A program made the translations under genes and the position numbers. DNA of 64,000 bases from positions 38,284-102,283 of the forward strand of contig USHV01000005.1 of the NCBI GenBank assembly GCA_900554695.1, in the 5' to 3' direction. The notes beneath the pieces are model-generated. The model was given only the letters and a program-made list of their open reading frames with translations. It was not told the origin of the DNA and ran no database searches. The stretch is from an uncultured Prevotella sp. GTDB lineage: Bacteria; Bacteroidota; Bacteroidia; Bacteroidales; Bacteroidaceae. Shown here one piece after another: positions 17,612-26,032 of this stretch; the first letter of the stretch is position 1, and every line of letters begins with the position of its first letter.

Positions 17612-18661
17612 ATGAAATACAGCTTCATCATTCCAGTTTACAACCGTCCCGACGAGGTGGACGAACTGCTGCAGAGCATGACACGCCAGACGCTCTCCGC
17701 ATTTGAGGTGATTGTCGTGGAGGACGGTTCCGTGCGCGACTGCAAAGAGGTGTGCGCACGATACGCCGGAAAGCTCGACCTGCACTACTACATGAAGGAG
17801 AACTCTGGTCCGGGACAGAGCCGCAACTATGGAGCGGAGCGCGCGCGGGGAGAGTATCTCATCATACTCGACAGCGACGTGGTGCTTCCCGACGGCTATC
17901 TCAGACATGTCGACGACGAGCTGCGGCGTATGCCGGCAGACGCCTTCGGCGGACCTGACCGCGCCCACTCCTCGTTCACGCCCACACAGAAGGCGATATC
18001 CTTCTCCATGACTTCCTTCCTCACCACGGGAGGCATACGCGGCGGGAAGAAGAAGATGGACAAGTTCTATCCCCGCTCGTTCAACATGGGCATACGGCGC
18101 GACGTGTACATGAGGCTCGGAGGATTCTCACGCATGCGCTTCGGCGAGGACATCGACTTCAGCATACGCATATTCAAGAGCGGATATGCGTGCCGCCTGT
18201 TCCCGGAAGCGTGGGTATGGCACAAGCGGCGCACCGACTTCCGCAAGTTCTACAGGCAGGTGTACAACTCCGGCATTGCCCGCATAAATCTCTACAAGAA
18301 ATATCCTGAATCGCTGAAGGCTGTCCACATGCTCCCCGCAGTGTTCACCGTGGGCGTGCTCATGGCTCTGGCGGTGCTGGCGGCAGGCACGTGCATGAGC
18401 CTCATGTCGGCTGACCCGGTTGTCAGGGCGGGCGGCAAGATGCTGTACCACATAGGAAGGCTGCCTATCCTGCTGTTTGCCGCAGCCGTGTTTCTCGACT
18501 CCATTGTCAGCCGGAACACCGTCATCGTGGCTCTGCTGAGCGTTCCGGCGGCTTTCATCCAGCTCATGGGCTACGGCGCGGGATTCCTCAACGCATGGTG
18601 GAAACGGTGCGTCAGGGGATGTGACGAGTTCTCCGCTTTCGACAAGACATTCTACAAATGA
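17612..18661 (+). CDS. GT2-family glycosyltransferase with C-terminal membrane segments
   Basis: 349 residues from MKYSFIIPVYNRPDEV (17612); the ORF runs 19 codons further upstream but the GT-A fold begins here. Motifs are VVEDGS at 35-40, the metal-binding DSD at 87-89, and a later GEDIDFSIR acceptor-side segment. Two or three hydrophobic helices after residue 240 place the end of the protein in the inner membrane. It probably builds a surface glycan; donor and acceptor are unknown. The stop codon overlaps the radC start (ATGA at 18658-18661). Confidence 0.85.
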   Translation: MKYSFIIPVYNRPDEVDELLQSMTRQTLSAFEVIVVEDGSVRDCKEVCARYAGKLDLHYYMKENSGPGQSRNYGAERARGEYLIILDSDVVLPDGYLRHVDDELRRMPADAFGGPDRAHSSFTPTQKAISFSMTSFLTTGGIRGGKKKMDKFYPRSFNMGIRRDVYMRLGGFSRMRFGEDIDFSIRIFKSGYACRLFPEAWVWHKRRTDFRKFYRQVYNSGIARINLYKKYPESLKAVHMLPAVFTVGVLMALAVLAAGTCMSLMSADPVVRAGGKMLYHIGRLPILLFAAAVFLDSIVSRNTVIVALLSVPAAFIQLMGYGAGFLNAWWKRCVRGCDEFSAFDKTFYK

Positions 18662-19347
18662 CAGACAAACTCAACATAAACCAATGGGCGGAGGACGACC
18701 GTCCGCGTGAGAAATTCATGCGCAACGGAGCCAAAAGCCTGTCAAACGCAGAGCTGCTCGCCATACTCATCGGCTCAGGCTCGACCGACGAGAGTGCCGT
18801 GGAACTGATGAAGCGCATACTCGGAGACTGCAACAACAACCTGAACACTCTGGGAAAGAAAACCATACACGACCTTACAGCATACAAGGGCATGGGACCT
18901 GCCAAGGCGGTAACGGTGCTCGCGGCATGCGAACTGGGCAAGCGCAGACAGGCGGAGACCACCGAACAGCGTCCGAGACTCGACTCTGCGGATGCCATCT
19001 ACGCGCATATGCTCACCCGGATGCAGGACCTCGACGTGGAGGAAGCGTGGGTTCTGCTCATGAACCAGAACTTCAGGCTCATCAAGGAAGAGTGTGTCTC
19101 GCACGGAGGCATCAGCGAGACGGCTGTCGACATACGCATCATCATACGCGAGGCGATACTGCACAACGCCACGGTCATTGCCCTGTGCCACAACCATCCG
19201 AGCAACAACGCCAGACCGAGCGCCGACGACGACAGGCTGACACAAAGACTGAAGAAAGCCTGCGAAGTGATGAGGATTCATCTGGCAGACCACATCATCG
19301 TGACCGACGGGCAGTATTACAGCTACTGCGAAGAAGGAAGGATGTGA
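18658..19347 (+). CDS. radC: RadC/JAB-domain protein
   Basis: 229 residues of normal length. An N-terminal helix-hairpin-helix part (LSNAELLAILIGSGS to GKKTIHDLTAYKGMGPAKA) is followed by the MPN/JAB domain with a metal-binding HNHPSNNARPSADD, i.e. HxHP-x-D ligands. The RadC name dates from a mis-assigned E. coli repair gene. The biochemical role is still unsettled, and a peptidase- or nuclease-like activity is possible. It is coupled to the glycosyltransferase by a 4-bp overlap, which is probably organisational rather than functional. Confidence 0.92.
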   Translation: MTDKLNINQWAEDDRPREKFMRNGAKSLSNAELLAILIGSGSTDESAVELMKRILGDCNNNLNTLGKKTIHDLTAYKGMGPAKAVTVLAACELGKRRQAETTEQRPRLDSADAIYAHMLTRMQDLDVEEAWVLLMNQNFRLIKEECVSHGGISETAVDIRIIIREAILHNATVIALCHNHPSNNARPSADDDRLTQRLKKACEVMRIHLADHIIVTDGQYYSYCEEGRM

Positions 19348-19369
19348 CAGCAAAAACACCGTTTTTTCA

Positions 19370-19399
19370 TTGCAGGACAATTTTTTTTTCATATCTTTG
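19370..19399 (+). promoter_or_regulatory. Promoter at the start of the 66-bp array
   Basis: TTG at 19370-19372, a 19-bp spacer and TATCTTTG at 19392-19399. The second and third -7 boxes lack an equally good -33. The downstream gene is the DUF59 protein at 19652. Confidence 0.65.
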
Positions 19400-19540
19400 T
19401 ATAAGATAAGCTGCACTCGGGAAAATAAGAGCAAGCTCTCTTTCCTCTCGCTTGCATTATCTTTGTATAAGATAAGCTGTACTCGGGAAAATAAGAGCAA
19501 GCTCTCTTTCCTCTCGCTTGCATTATCTTTGTCAAAGATA
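19370..19540 (+). repeat. 66-bp tandem repeat carrying promoter -7 boxes
   Basis: TATCTTTG recurs at 19392, 19458 and 19524, an exact 66-bp period, with nearly identical sequence between (ATAAGATAAGCTG then ACTCGGGAAAATAAGAGC). As in the 88-bp family the -7 box lies in an inverted repeat, TTATCTT-N5-AAGATAA. The array is directly upstream of the DUF59 gene. A 92-codon ORF across it is a by-product of the repeat. Confidence 0.85.
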
Positions 19541-19651
19541 AGACTGCATAAAACAGTTTACATCATACCATCACCGCGCCCGCTTTCGCCATTCCTGCCT
19601 GAGACAGGCTCGCATGCCGCCAATGCAGGCGCCTTAACAAGGACATAACAC

Positions 19652-19972
19652 ATGACACAGGAAGAAAAGACAAACATAGAGGAGCGCGTCGTCGACATGC
19701 TGAAGACGGTCTACGACCCTGAGATTCCGGTAAACATATACGACCTCGGACTCATTTACAAAATCGATGTGAGACCGACATACGACGTCGTGATAGACAT
19801 GACGTTCACCGCACCGTCGTGTCCGGCGGCAGACTTCATAATAGAAGACGTCAGACTTAAGGTGGAGACGATTGACAAAGTGAAGTCGGCGACGGTCAAT
19901 CTTGTATTCGAACCCGAGTGGGACAAGAGCATGATGACCGAAGAAGCGAGAGTAGAGCTGGGCTTCGAATAA
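19652..19972 (+). CDS. DUF59/MIP18-family iron-sulfur assembly protein (SufT-like)
   Basis: 106 residues. The domain motif DPEIPVNIYDLGLIY (residues 24-38) and the conserved cysteine in TAPSCPAAD match the DUF59 family, to which SufT, PaaD and eukaryotic CIA2 belong. These proteins help mature or deliver Fe-S clusters. No suf genes are adjacent, so the exact role is inferred. It lies behind the 66-bp promoter repeat with a long leader and is followed 110 bp later by the lpxH-like gene in the same direction. Confidence 0.85.
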   Translation: MTQEEKTNIEERVVDMLKTVYDPEIPVNIYDLGLIYKIDVRPTYDVVIDMTFTAPSCPAADFIIEDVRLKVETIDKVKSATVNLVFEPEWDKSMMTEEARVELGFE

Positions 19973-20082
19973 TCATCCGACATGCCTGCCACGCACAGAC
20001 GGCAGGCATGACCATCCGGCGCACACCACCAGTGTGCGCGCTGCATCAACACAACAGAAATAACCTTACGCCACCATTCACT

Positions 20083-20853
20083 ATGGACAAGAAAAACGTT
20101 TACTTCCTTTCCGACGCTCATCTCGGTTCGCTGGCCATAGACCACGGACGGACTCAGGAGCGCAGGCTCGTAAGATTTCTCGACAGCATAAAGAACAAGG
20201 CTGCCGCTGTTTATCTGCTCGGCGACATGTTCGACTTCTGGAACGAGTATAAATATGTCGTTCCGAAAGGCTACACACGTTTTCTCGGCAAGCTGTCGGA
20301 GCTTACGGACATGGGCGTGGAAGTGCATTACTTCACGGGCAACCACGACATATGGACCTACGGTTATCTGGAAAAGGAATGTGGGGTGACGGTTCATACG
20401 AAGCCCGTAACGACGGAGATATACGACAAGGTGTTCTTCTTGGCTCACGGCGACGGGCTCGGCGACCCCGACAAGAAGTTCAAGATGCTGCGCAGGATAT
20501 TCCATAACCGCACGTGCCAATGGCTGTTCAACACCATACATCCGCGCTGGAGCATGGCGCTCGGCCTGAACTGGGCAAAGCACAGCCGGCTGAAACGCGC
20601 CGACGGCAAGGAACCGCCATACATGGGTGAGGACAAGGAGTATCTCGTGTTGTTCGCAAAGGAATACATGAAAAGCCATCCGCAGATAGACTATTTCATC
20701 TTCGGACACCGACACATAGAGCTCGACCTCATTCTCTCGCGCAAGTCACGGCTGATGATAATAGGCGACTGGATAACGCAGTTCACCTACGCCGTGTTCG
20801 ACGGCGAGCACATGTTCCTCGAGGAATACGTCGAAGGCGAAAGCAGACCATAA
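20083..20853 (+). CDS. LpxH-like UDP-2,3-diacylglucosamine pyrophosphatase
   Basis: 256 residues from MDKKNVYFLSDAHLGS (20083); the longer ORF begins inside the preceding gene. A calcineurin-type metallophosphoesterase with the full metal-binding set: SDAHLG, GDMFDFW, GNHD, LAHGDGLGDPD and FGHRH. This pattern fits the LpxH group of lipid A biosynthesis, which hydrolyses UDP-2,3-diacylglucosamine to lipid X on the cytoplasmic side of the inner membrane. A Bacteroidetes organism with lipid A needs this step. Other phosphoesterases share the fold, so the substrate is inferred. Confidence 0.85.
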   Translation: MDKKNVYFLSDAHLGSLAIDHGRTQERRLVRFLDSIKNKAAAVYLLGDMFDFWNEYKYVVPKGYTRFLGKLSELTDMGVEVHYFTGNHDIWTYGYLEKECGVTVHTKPVTTEIYDKVFFLAHGDGLGDPDKKFKMLRRIFHNRTCQWLFNTIHPRWSMALGLNWAKHSRLKRADGKEPPYMGEDKEYLVLFAKEYMKSHPQIDYFIFGHRHIELDLILSRKSRLMIIGDWITQFTYAVFDGEHMFLEEYVEGESRP

Positions 20854-20874
20854 ACAAACCAAATAACATCTATT

Positions 20875-21573
20875 ATGATTTCATTAAAGACAATCGTACT
20901 TGCAGCGGCATGCTCACTGCTGACATGCAACGTCGCCGTGGCACAAAACCACAACGACTTTGCCAACTACAAGCGCTACGCTGAGGAGAACGCCAAGCTC
21001 GGAAAGCCTGCCAAGGGCGAGAAAAGAGTGGTTTTCATGGGCAACTCCATCACTGAGGGATGGATGAACACGCACCCCGACTTCTTCAAGAAACACGGTT
21101 ACATAGGACGCGGAATAAGCGGACAGACATCGTATCAGTTCCTACTGCGCTTCCGTGAGGACGTGATCAACCTGGAGCCGAAGGTTCTCGTGCTGAACTA
21201 CGGCACCAACGACATAGCCGAAAACACAGGCCCCTACAACGAAGACATAACCTTCGGCAACATCCTGTCGATGGTTGAGCTGGCACAGGCTCACAAGATT
21301 AAAGTGATACTCACATCCACCCTGCCGGCAAGAAACTTCGGATGGCGTCCATCTGTCACTGATGCCATGGAAAAAATACGCAGCCTCAACGCTCGCGTGA
21401 AGGCTTATGCCGAGGAGAACGGCATACAGTATGTGGATTACTTCACTGCCCTGCTGGCACCTGACAAGGGCGGCATGGACACGAAATATACGCCGGAGAC
21501 AGTGCATCCCAACGCCGCCGGATATGACGTGATGGAAGCATTGATTGTCCCGGCAATAGAGAAAGCGCTGTAA
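20875..21573 (+). CDS. Secreted SGNH/GDSL-family hydrolase
   Basis: 232 residues. A signal peptide (up to about residue 24, CNVAVAQ) is followed by the SGNH blocks: FMGNSITEG with the nucleophile serine (block I), RGISGQT (block II glycine), NYGTNDIA (block III asparagine) and a late VHPNAAGYD (block V, Asp-x-x-His type). It resembles the rhamnogalacturonan acetylesterase and platelet-activating-factor acetylhydrolase-like members that deacetylate glycans. The likely location is the periplasm. It follows the lpxH-like gene by 21 bp and ends at a terminator, so the two may be co-transcribed. Confidence 0.88.
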   Translation: MISLKTIVLAAACSLLTCNVAVAQNHNDFANYKRYAEENAKLGKPAKGEKRVVFMGNSITEGWMNTHPDFFKKHGYIGRGISGQTSYQFLLRFREDVINLEPKVLVLNYGTNDIAENTGPYNEDITFGNILSMVELAQAHKIKVILTSTLPARNFGWRPSVTDAMEKIRSLNARVKAYAEENGIQYVDYFTALLAPDKGGMDTKYTPETVHPNAAGYDVMEALIVPAIEKAL

Positions 21574-21595
21574 CAACAGGCTAAACGATATAAAG

Positions 21596-21631
21596 AAAGG
21601 CATGTCATCCATAACGGAGACATGCCTTTTA
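21596..21631 (+). terminator. Terminator after the SGNH hydrolase gene
   Basis: AAAGGCATGTC (21596-21606) and GACATGCCTTT (21619-21629) form a perfect stem followed by a T-run. Confidence 0.85.
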
Positions 21632-21798
21632 TGCTTTTATGATAATCATTCCGTATTTCCGTTCCACATCTATCGCCTGGTCGAAATCTGATACTGACCG
21701 GACAACAATGTGTTTTTATCCGTAAGACGAAACGAGTTCGACAGAATATTACGGTTGTCTTTATCAGCCGGTTTTATAAGAAGCACTCATTGACATTG

Positions 21799-21930
21799 GC
21801 TTTCACCTGTCGTGAAATGGGCTTTTTCGGGTTACGAAACAGGCCGTTTCATGGTCTGACATGGACCGTTTCAGAGCACGAAACAGACTCTATCATGGTT
21901 CAAGAAAGGCTCTTTCAGAACGCGATAAAG
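21799..21930 (+). repeat. 22-bp dyad array, copy R6
   Basis: Six successive units of exactly 22 bp begin at 21799, 21821, 21843, 21865, 21887 and 21909. Each has the form RCYxTTTC-N8-GAAAxRG; unit 4 is ACCGTTTCAG-AGCA-CGAAACAG. No hairpin head or A+T-rich tail like R1-R3 is present. The array lies in the 600-bp gap between the SGNH gene and the small A+T-rich genes. The rest of that gap is A+T-rich without recognised features. Confidence 0.85.
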
Positions 21931-22172
21931 ACCTTTCCGCAACATTATAAGTAGTCTGAAAAATGATAAACACTATCAATGCATAATAAGATATGCTCAA
22001 GCTTCTCAGGAAAGAAAAGCGAGAGGTTAAAATATAGAATAACAACACATATTAAAAGCTGAAATAATTTAAATCTATTGAAATTATAGAATTAGAACAA
22101 GAAAATCGCCCGTTTTTACCCAAAATTACATATAATGCGCTATATTAGCATACGAATTTTGTAATTAAAACA

Positions 22173-22388
22173 ATGCGTATGATTCACTTCCTAAGAAAAT
22201 ACTCCCCAAATTACGCAAAAAACAATCTTGAAGGTTGGTCTATAATTTTAGTTGTTGCCGTAGGATTCGAAGCAACATCGTTTGCACATAACTGGCTTGA
22301 AATGATCGGGTTCTTCATTGCTGGAGTTTTATGTGCCCATATTATCGCCTGTATCGTGAAATTTTTATATCTAAAAAATCTCAAGTAA
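22173..22388 (+). CDS. Small two-helix membrane protein, unknown
   Basis: 71 residues: a basic, polar start (MRMIHFLRKYSPNYAKNN), then two hydrophobic stretches (about residues 22-38 and 43-66) and a lysine-containing end, giving a plausible hairpin in the inner membrane. I do not recognise a family. Codon use and the surrounding DNA are A+T-rich, unlike the flanking core genes. Its 3' end overlaps the next ORF in another frame by up to 58 bp. The neighbouring dead IS982 copy and the arrangement suggest an acquired small-gene cassette. Confidence 0.5.
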   Translation: MRMIHFLRKYSPNYAKNNLEGWSIILVVAVGFEATSFAHNWLEMIGFFIAGVLCAHIIACIVKFLYLKNLK

Positions 22389-22669
22389 TTACGAAAAAGA
22401 TAAAAGCATTTTTGGCTTGTGGTGTACCCGTTTTCTCTATGGCTTTAGCCGTACAGGAAGTTTCTACATCTTCTTATAAGAGCAATATTCTCGCAGGAAT
22501 CAATTACTACGCACAACATCATGATGTGGCTGTTAATTGGAAAGCAAAAGCCGGTGTTGCAACAAGAGCGGACTGTGTTATTTCCTCCACATGTATGAAA
22601 GCAGCTCTTATTGGATCTGGAGCAAACACTTTAGGCATAATCATCTGTGGTGCTGCCATAGGATTATAA
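22331..22669 (+). CDS. Small secreted or membrane protein, unknown
   Basis: Up to 112 residues; the true start is uncertain. The ORF's first ATG (22331) lies inside the previous gene. A start near 22388, where the text reads TKKIKAFLACGVPVFSMALAVQEV, would give a typical Sec-like signal sequence and a mature part of about 70 residues. The mature part contains two cysteines (ADCVISSTC) and a glycine/isoleucine-rich hydrophobic end (GIIICGAAIGL). No family is recognised. A small secreted peptide next to a two-helix membrane protein recalls a toxin/immunity or bacteriocin pair, but nothing in the sequence proves that. Confidence 0.45.
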   Translation: MCPYYRLYREIFISKKSQVITKKIKAFLACGVPVFSMALAVQEVSTSSYKSNILAGINYYAQHHDVAVNWKAKAGVATRADCVISSTCMKAALIGSGANTLGIIICGAAIGL

Positions 22670-22754
22670 CCATCAACAAATACCAATGAGATATTTAACA
22701 CTAAAATTACATATATGTACGATAACAATAGTATATAACATGAGTTTGACGAAT

Positions 22755-23456
22755 TCAAAACAAAACGAGCTGTGTGTATAGAGTTCTCGTAACATTAATA
22801 CACGGCTTCTTCGAAAAGCAACAATATGCAGCAATTGCACCCAACAGGTTGACGATGAAATTATCAAAGCTCCTGTGTATTGAACCGAAGGTCATTGTTT
22901 GCGTAACAATAGAAAGTAATGTTCCACCGGTGCTATATTCTTAAGTTCGTCATTGACAGTTTCGATAATGACCCGCTTTCTAATAAGCAGTTTGTCAGAA
23001 AGTGACATCAATGTTCCTTTCACGTTGCCTTTCAACTTGGTTATAAGTTGTATGCCGTCCACGAACAGTCTCTCAAAAAAATTCCTGCCGATGTATCTCT
23101 TATCACCGACAATCTTTCCATAGATGAATTTCACAAAGACTTTGCATTCAAGAGGTTTATAGTCATCCACATCACTTGGAGTAATCATAAAATTCAGGAG
23201 TTCTCCGCGTTCGTTGCATATGAGATGCAGCTTGAATCCTAAGAATCAGCACCTGGAACATTTACCTCTCTGTGCTATTCCTTTGAACGTCTTATGGATA
23301 GGGATTCTCTGGTTTCTATAAATCCGTAAAGGAGTAGGAGTACTGTCAACAAAGCGAATGCCTGTACATTTTCCCACAAGAACATTCTTGATGAACAGAG
23401 CCAATGGGATAGCCAATTCTTTTTACAATTCAGCAAAACGGTCATTTCGCCGATAT
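22755..23456 (-). pseudogene. IS982-family transposase remnant
   Basis: Translating the minus strand in pieces gives an IS982-type transposase: GKCTGIRFVDSTP, RIYRNQRIPIHKTFKGIAQR, GFKLHLICNERGELLNFM, FIYGKIVGDKRYIGRNFFE, IIETVNDELKNIAPVEH and, after an interrupting insert of about 40 bp, HRSFDNFIVNLLGAIAAYCF with its stop at 22755. It is dead: there is a nonsense codon before FLGFKLHL (where a Trp is expected), another stop upstream near 23430, the insert noted above, and about 80 N-terminal residues are missing. No terminal inverted repeats were found. It lies just downstream of the outer-membrane protein gene and within the A+T-rich stretch. Confidence 0.85.
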
Positions 23457-23520
23457 AACACTAACAAATGTAAAGAAAAGATATGCCGGGGATATCGACG
23501 GACGCGGAATTGCACTTACA

Positions 23521-25641
23521 TCACTTCATAATTGCAGAAGCCGCTCCATACTGCTCTCCTACTTCATTACCGCGTTTCACTTTCTTGCCATATCCCAAAG
23601 TATATGTTACCGAGATATTGAGGCGTTGATGGAAGTTATTACCATTGACATACTGTGTTTCGGAGTATAAAGGTGTCGATAGGATATTGGTGGAGCACAG
23701 CCAGTCTTTGCGGAACAAGTTCATCGCACTCACACGGATATTCCAACCGGAACGGCTCCATCCGGCAAGCATCTGATAGAAATTACGGTCTTTGTATATC
23801 ACTCCGCGGTTGCCCTGAACGGTTAGACTGCGTGTCTGATAAGATGCCTGGAAATAAAAGTTTCCAAGATAATAGGTGGCAGAAGCATTGCAATAGAACG
23901 GGGAACGCTTGATGTCGAAAAGTCCGGACACGCGATATAATGAAACAGAGGGCGACGCTGCCAACTGCAGATTGCCGTTAAGCAACTTATAATTGAATGA
24001 CATTCCTATCTGTGTACGGTTATAGTCGCAGTCTGTCTCAAAGGTTCTGAGCAGAGCCTTGCCGTCATTGTATGGATTAAAAACAGGCACATACAGATTA
24101 AACTCGCCGAAATACTGCACGAAAGCAGAGGCAGAAAATGCGTTTACGGGCATCCAGTTATACGACAGATTGAATGTTATCTGCCGTGACAATCCGAGGT
24201 TCGGATTTCCGGTATAATACATAAGCTCATTCTGCTGAAGCACATTAGGCGTCTTTTCGCTTGCTCCCGGATAGTTGGCTCCGAAATGGAAATAAGTGCG
24301 GAAAGAATGTTTCTTTGACGGAGAGAAGCCGGCTGACAAATTGATCAGCGGATAGAACTCTTCCACCGACAGGTCGTTAATCTTGTTCTTTTCCCACTGC
24401 AAAGCCACGTCTGCACTGACATTCCACATCTTATCAGAGAAATTATAACCCAAGGCAGCACCTGCGTACATATCGGAAAAATCATTGTCGTATGGCGATG
24501 TGCCTGAATAGCTCACATCGTTGGATGTGGAACCGTACCATGCACGGAAGAAAGCGTTCTGCCGGTCGGTAATCTTCTTGAACAGTGTGGCGCTTCCCCT
24601 TAACTGCAAGACGTCCTCCCTGGAACTGTTCAATATACCGGAAGCATCCTGTAAGGAGGTTTGGTAAATATAAGAATAGTTGGTATGACCATAGTTTATT
24701 CCCGGAGCGATGCTTAAACGGAAACTTTTCGGCAAAATGAAATAGTAGTTCCCTGACCATATCAGATAACGGCTTGTGTATGGTTCGCTTTTACTGTAAG
24801 AATAATTATTGCCGTCTTCTGTCGAGAAAGAAAGCGTACCTCTCGTGTAAGCCATCGAATTCTGCTCGAAATTAAAACCTAAAGTATTGGATATCTGAAT
24901 TTTGTCAGAATCGTAGATTGCCCTGAATGTCACGGGATATTGGTTCGACTTGAAACGCGATTCATCGAGGAACTCGTTCCGTATGGTCTGATATTGCTGT
25001 CCGTCATCACCAGATAGTGTGTAAGAACCGGTTGTTGATGTACCGAGATGACTGATGTCATGGTTCGATGCACCGGCATATAAATCATACGTCATGTGCT
25101 TATAAACGAACTTGGAATAAACAGACGCCCTACTCGACAACTTTCCGATAAGGAAGTTTTCATTCACTGTGGCCTTAGTATAACCTCCGTATTCATATTT
25201 CTGAACAACGAAATTAACCACATGTTCGCTTCCCTGAAAACGCGGATCTACAGGAAAATCAAGATACTCCACCTTGCGTACATCAGCCGTCAACAGACCT
25301 TCCATCTCTTCTTCAGTGGCGGGAATGGAGTTTATATATATCGTAACCTTTTGTCCGCTTGGCGTTGTTACCTCACCGTTCATGAGGTCTACGTTTATCT
25401 GAGGAATGGCAAGCTGACGCAGAAGGTCGGTTGCGTTCTGCGCGGAATACTTTTGTTTAGACGTAGGTATGTATGTCGATGCAGACGCGTTGGTACGTTG
25501 CATCTGCGCATTCACTACTACTTCATCAATCTTTCTTACAGGAATGCTGTCTTCACTCTGACCTTTCATACTTACAGGAAATGCGAACACAGAGAATAAT
25601 ACCGGAATTACAGCAGACAAAAAAGATTTACGATTTCCCAT
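23521..25641 (-). CDS. TonB-plug-like outer-membrane beta-barrel protein
   Basis: 706 residues from MGNRKSFLSAVIPVLF (25641), a signal peptide. After the mature start comes a short segment with IPVRKIDEVVVNAQ, resembling a TonB-box region, then a plug-like domain (ATDLLRQLAIPQINVD, SGQKVTIYINSIPATEEEMEGLLTADVRKVEYLD). The remainder, about residues 150-700, is beta-rich and ends in aromatic/charged strands, the pattern of the outer-membrane beta-barrel family related to TonB-dependent receptors. There is no carboxypeptidase-like N-terminal domain and no SusD partner. Ligand unknown. Base composition is lower in G+C than the flanking housekeeping genes, which hints at transfer along with the IS remnant. 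Confidence 0.8.
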   Translation of the reverse strand: MGNRKSFLSAVIPVLFSVFAFPVSMKGQSEDSIPVRKIDEVVVNAQMQRTNASASTYIPTSKQKYSAQNATDLLRQLAIPQINVDLMNGEVTTPSGQKVTIYINSIPATEEEMEGLLTADVRKVEYLDFPVDPRFQGSEHVVNFVVQKYEYGGYTKATVNENFLIGKLSSRASVYSKFVYKHMTYDLYAGASNHDISHLGTSTTGSYTLSGDDGQQYQTIRNEFLDESRFKSNQYPVTFRAIYDSDKIQISNTLGFNFEQNSMAYTRGTLSFSTEDGNNYSYSKSEPYTSRYLIWSGNYYFILPKSFRLSIAPGINYGHTNYSYIYQTSLQDASGILNSSREDVLQLRGSATLFKKITDRQNAFFRAWYGSTSNDVSYSGTSPYDNDFSDMYAGAALGYNFSDKMWNVSADVALQWEKNKINDLSVEEFYPLINLSAGFSPSKKHSFRTYFHFGANYPGASEKTPNVLQQNELMYYTGNPNLGLSRQITFNLSYNWMPVNAFSASAFVQYFGEFNLYVPVFNPYNDGKALLRTFETDCDYNRTQIGMSFNYKLLNGNLQLAASPSVSLYRVSGLFDIKRSPFYCNASATYYLGNFYFQASYQTRSLTVQGNRGVIYKDRNFYQMLAGWSRSGWNIRVSAMNLFRKDWLCSTNILSTPLYSETQYVNGNNFHQRLNISVTYTLGYGKKVKRGNEVGEQYGAASAIMK

Positions 25642-25893
25642 TCTTTCATATATAATTACCAAGTGTTTATCAAACATTAGAACGATGTTATAATCATATT
25701 GCAGGATATATAAAGTATCGCAACATTATGTTTAAGGCATAAAGTTATAACATATATCCGTATTTTACAAATTATCTGTGTGAAAATGCAATATTATAAG
25801 ACAAAACATCCGTCATTAAAAAATGAACATTCCTGTATTCAATAAACCAAAGAATGCATCACGGACATAACGGAACTTTATTAATAAACAAAA

Positions 25894-25934
25894 GAGACCG
25901 GCCATTGAAAAAGTAGATTTCAATGGCCGGTCTC
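25894..25934 (-). terminator. ackA terminator
   Basis: GAGACCGGCCATTG and CAATGGCCGGTCTC form a perfect 14-bp stem with a 13-nt loop. On the minus strand TTTTGTTTATT follows. It lies 98 bp after the ackA stop. The rest of 25642-26032 is A+T-rich spacer with no other feature seen. Confidence 0.85.
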
Positions 25935-26032
25935 CCGTTATATTCCGATTTATATCAAATAGTCTGTATTATGAAAAAGACACGTGTGATAATAAATCAA
26001 ACCGTATCAATAAACAAAATCGCATCACATCG

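Noticed and set aside
19370..19648. 92-codon ORF before the DUF59 gene with a repeated peptide (SLYKISCTRENKSKLSFLSLAL)
   Set aside because: 66 bp is 22 codons, so the tandem promoter repeat gives a repeated peptide by chance; it has promoter boxes in it and no signs of a real protein.
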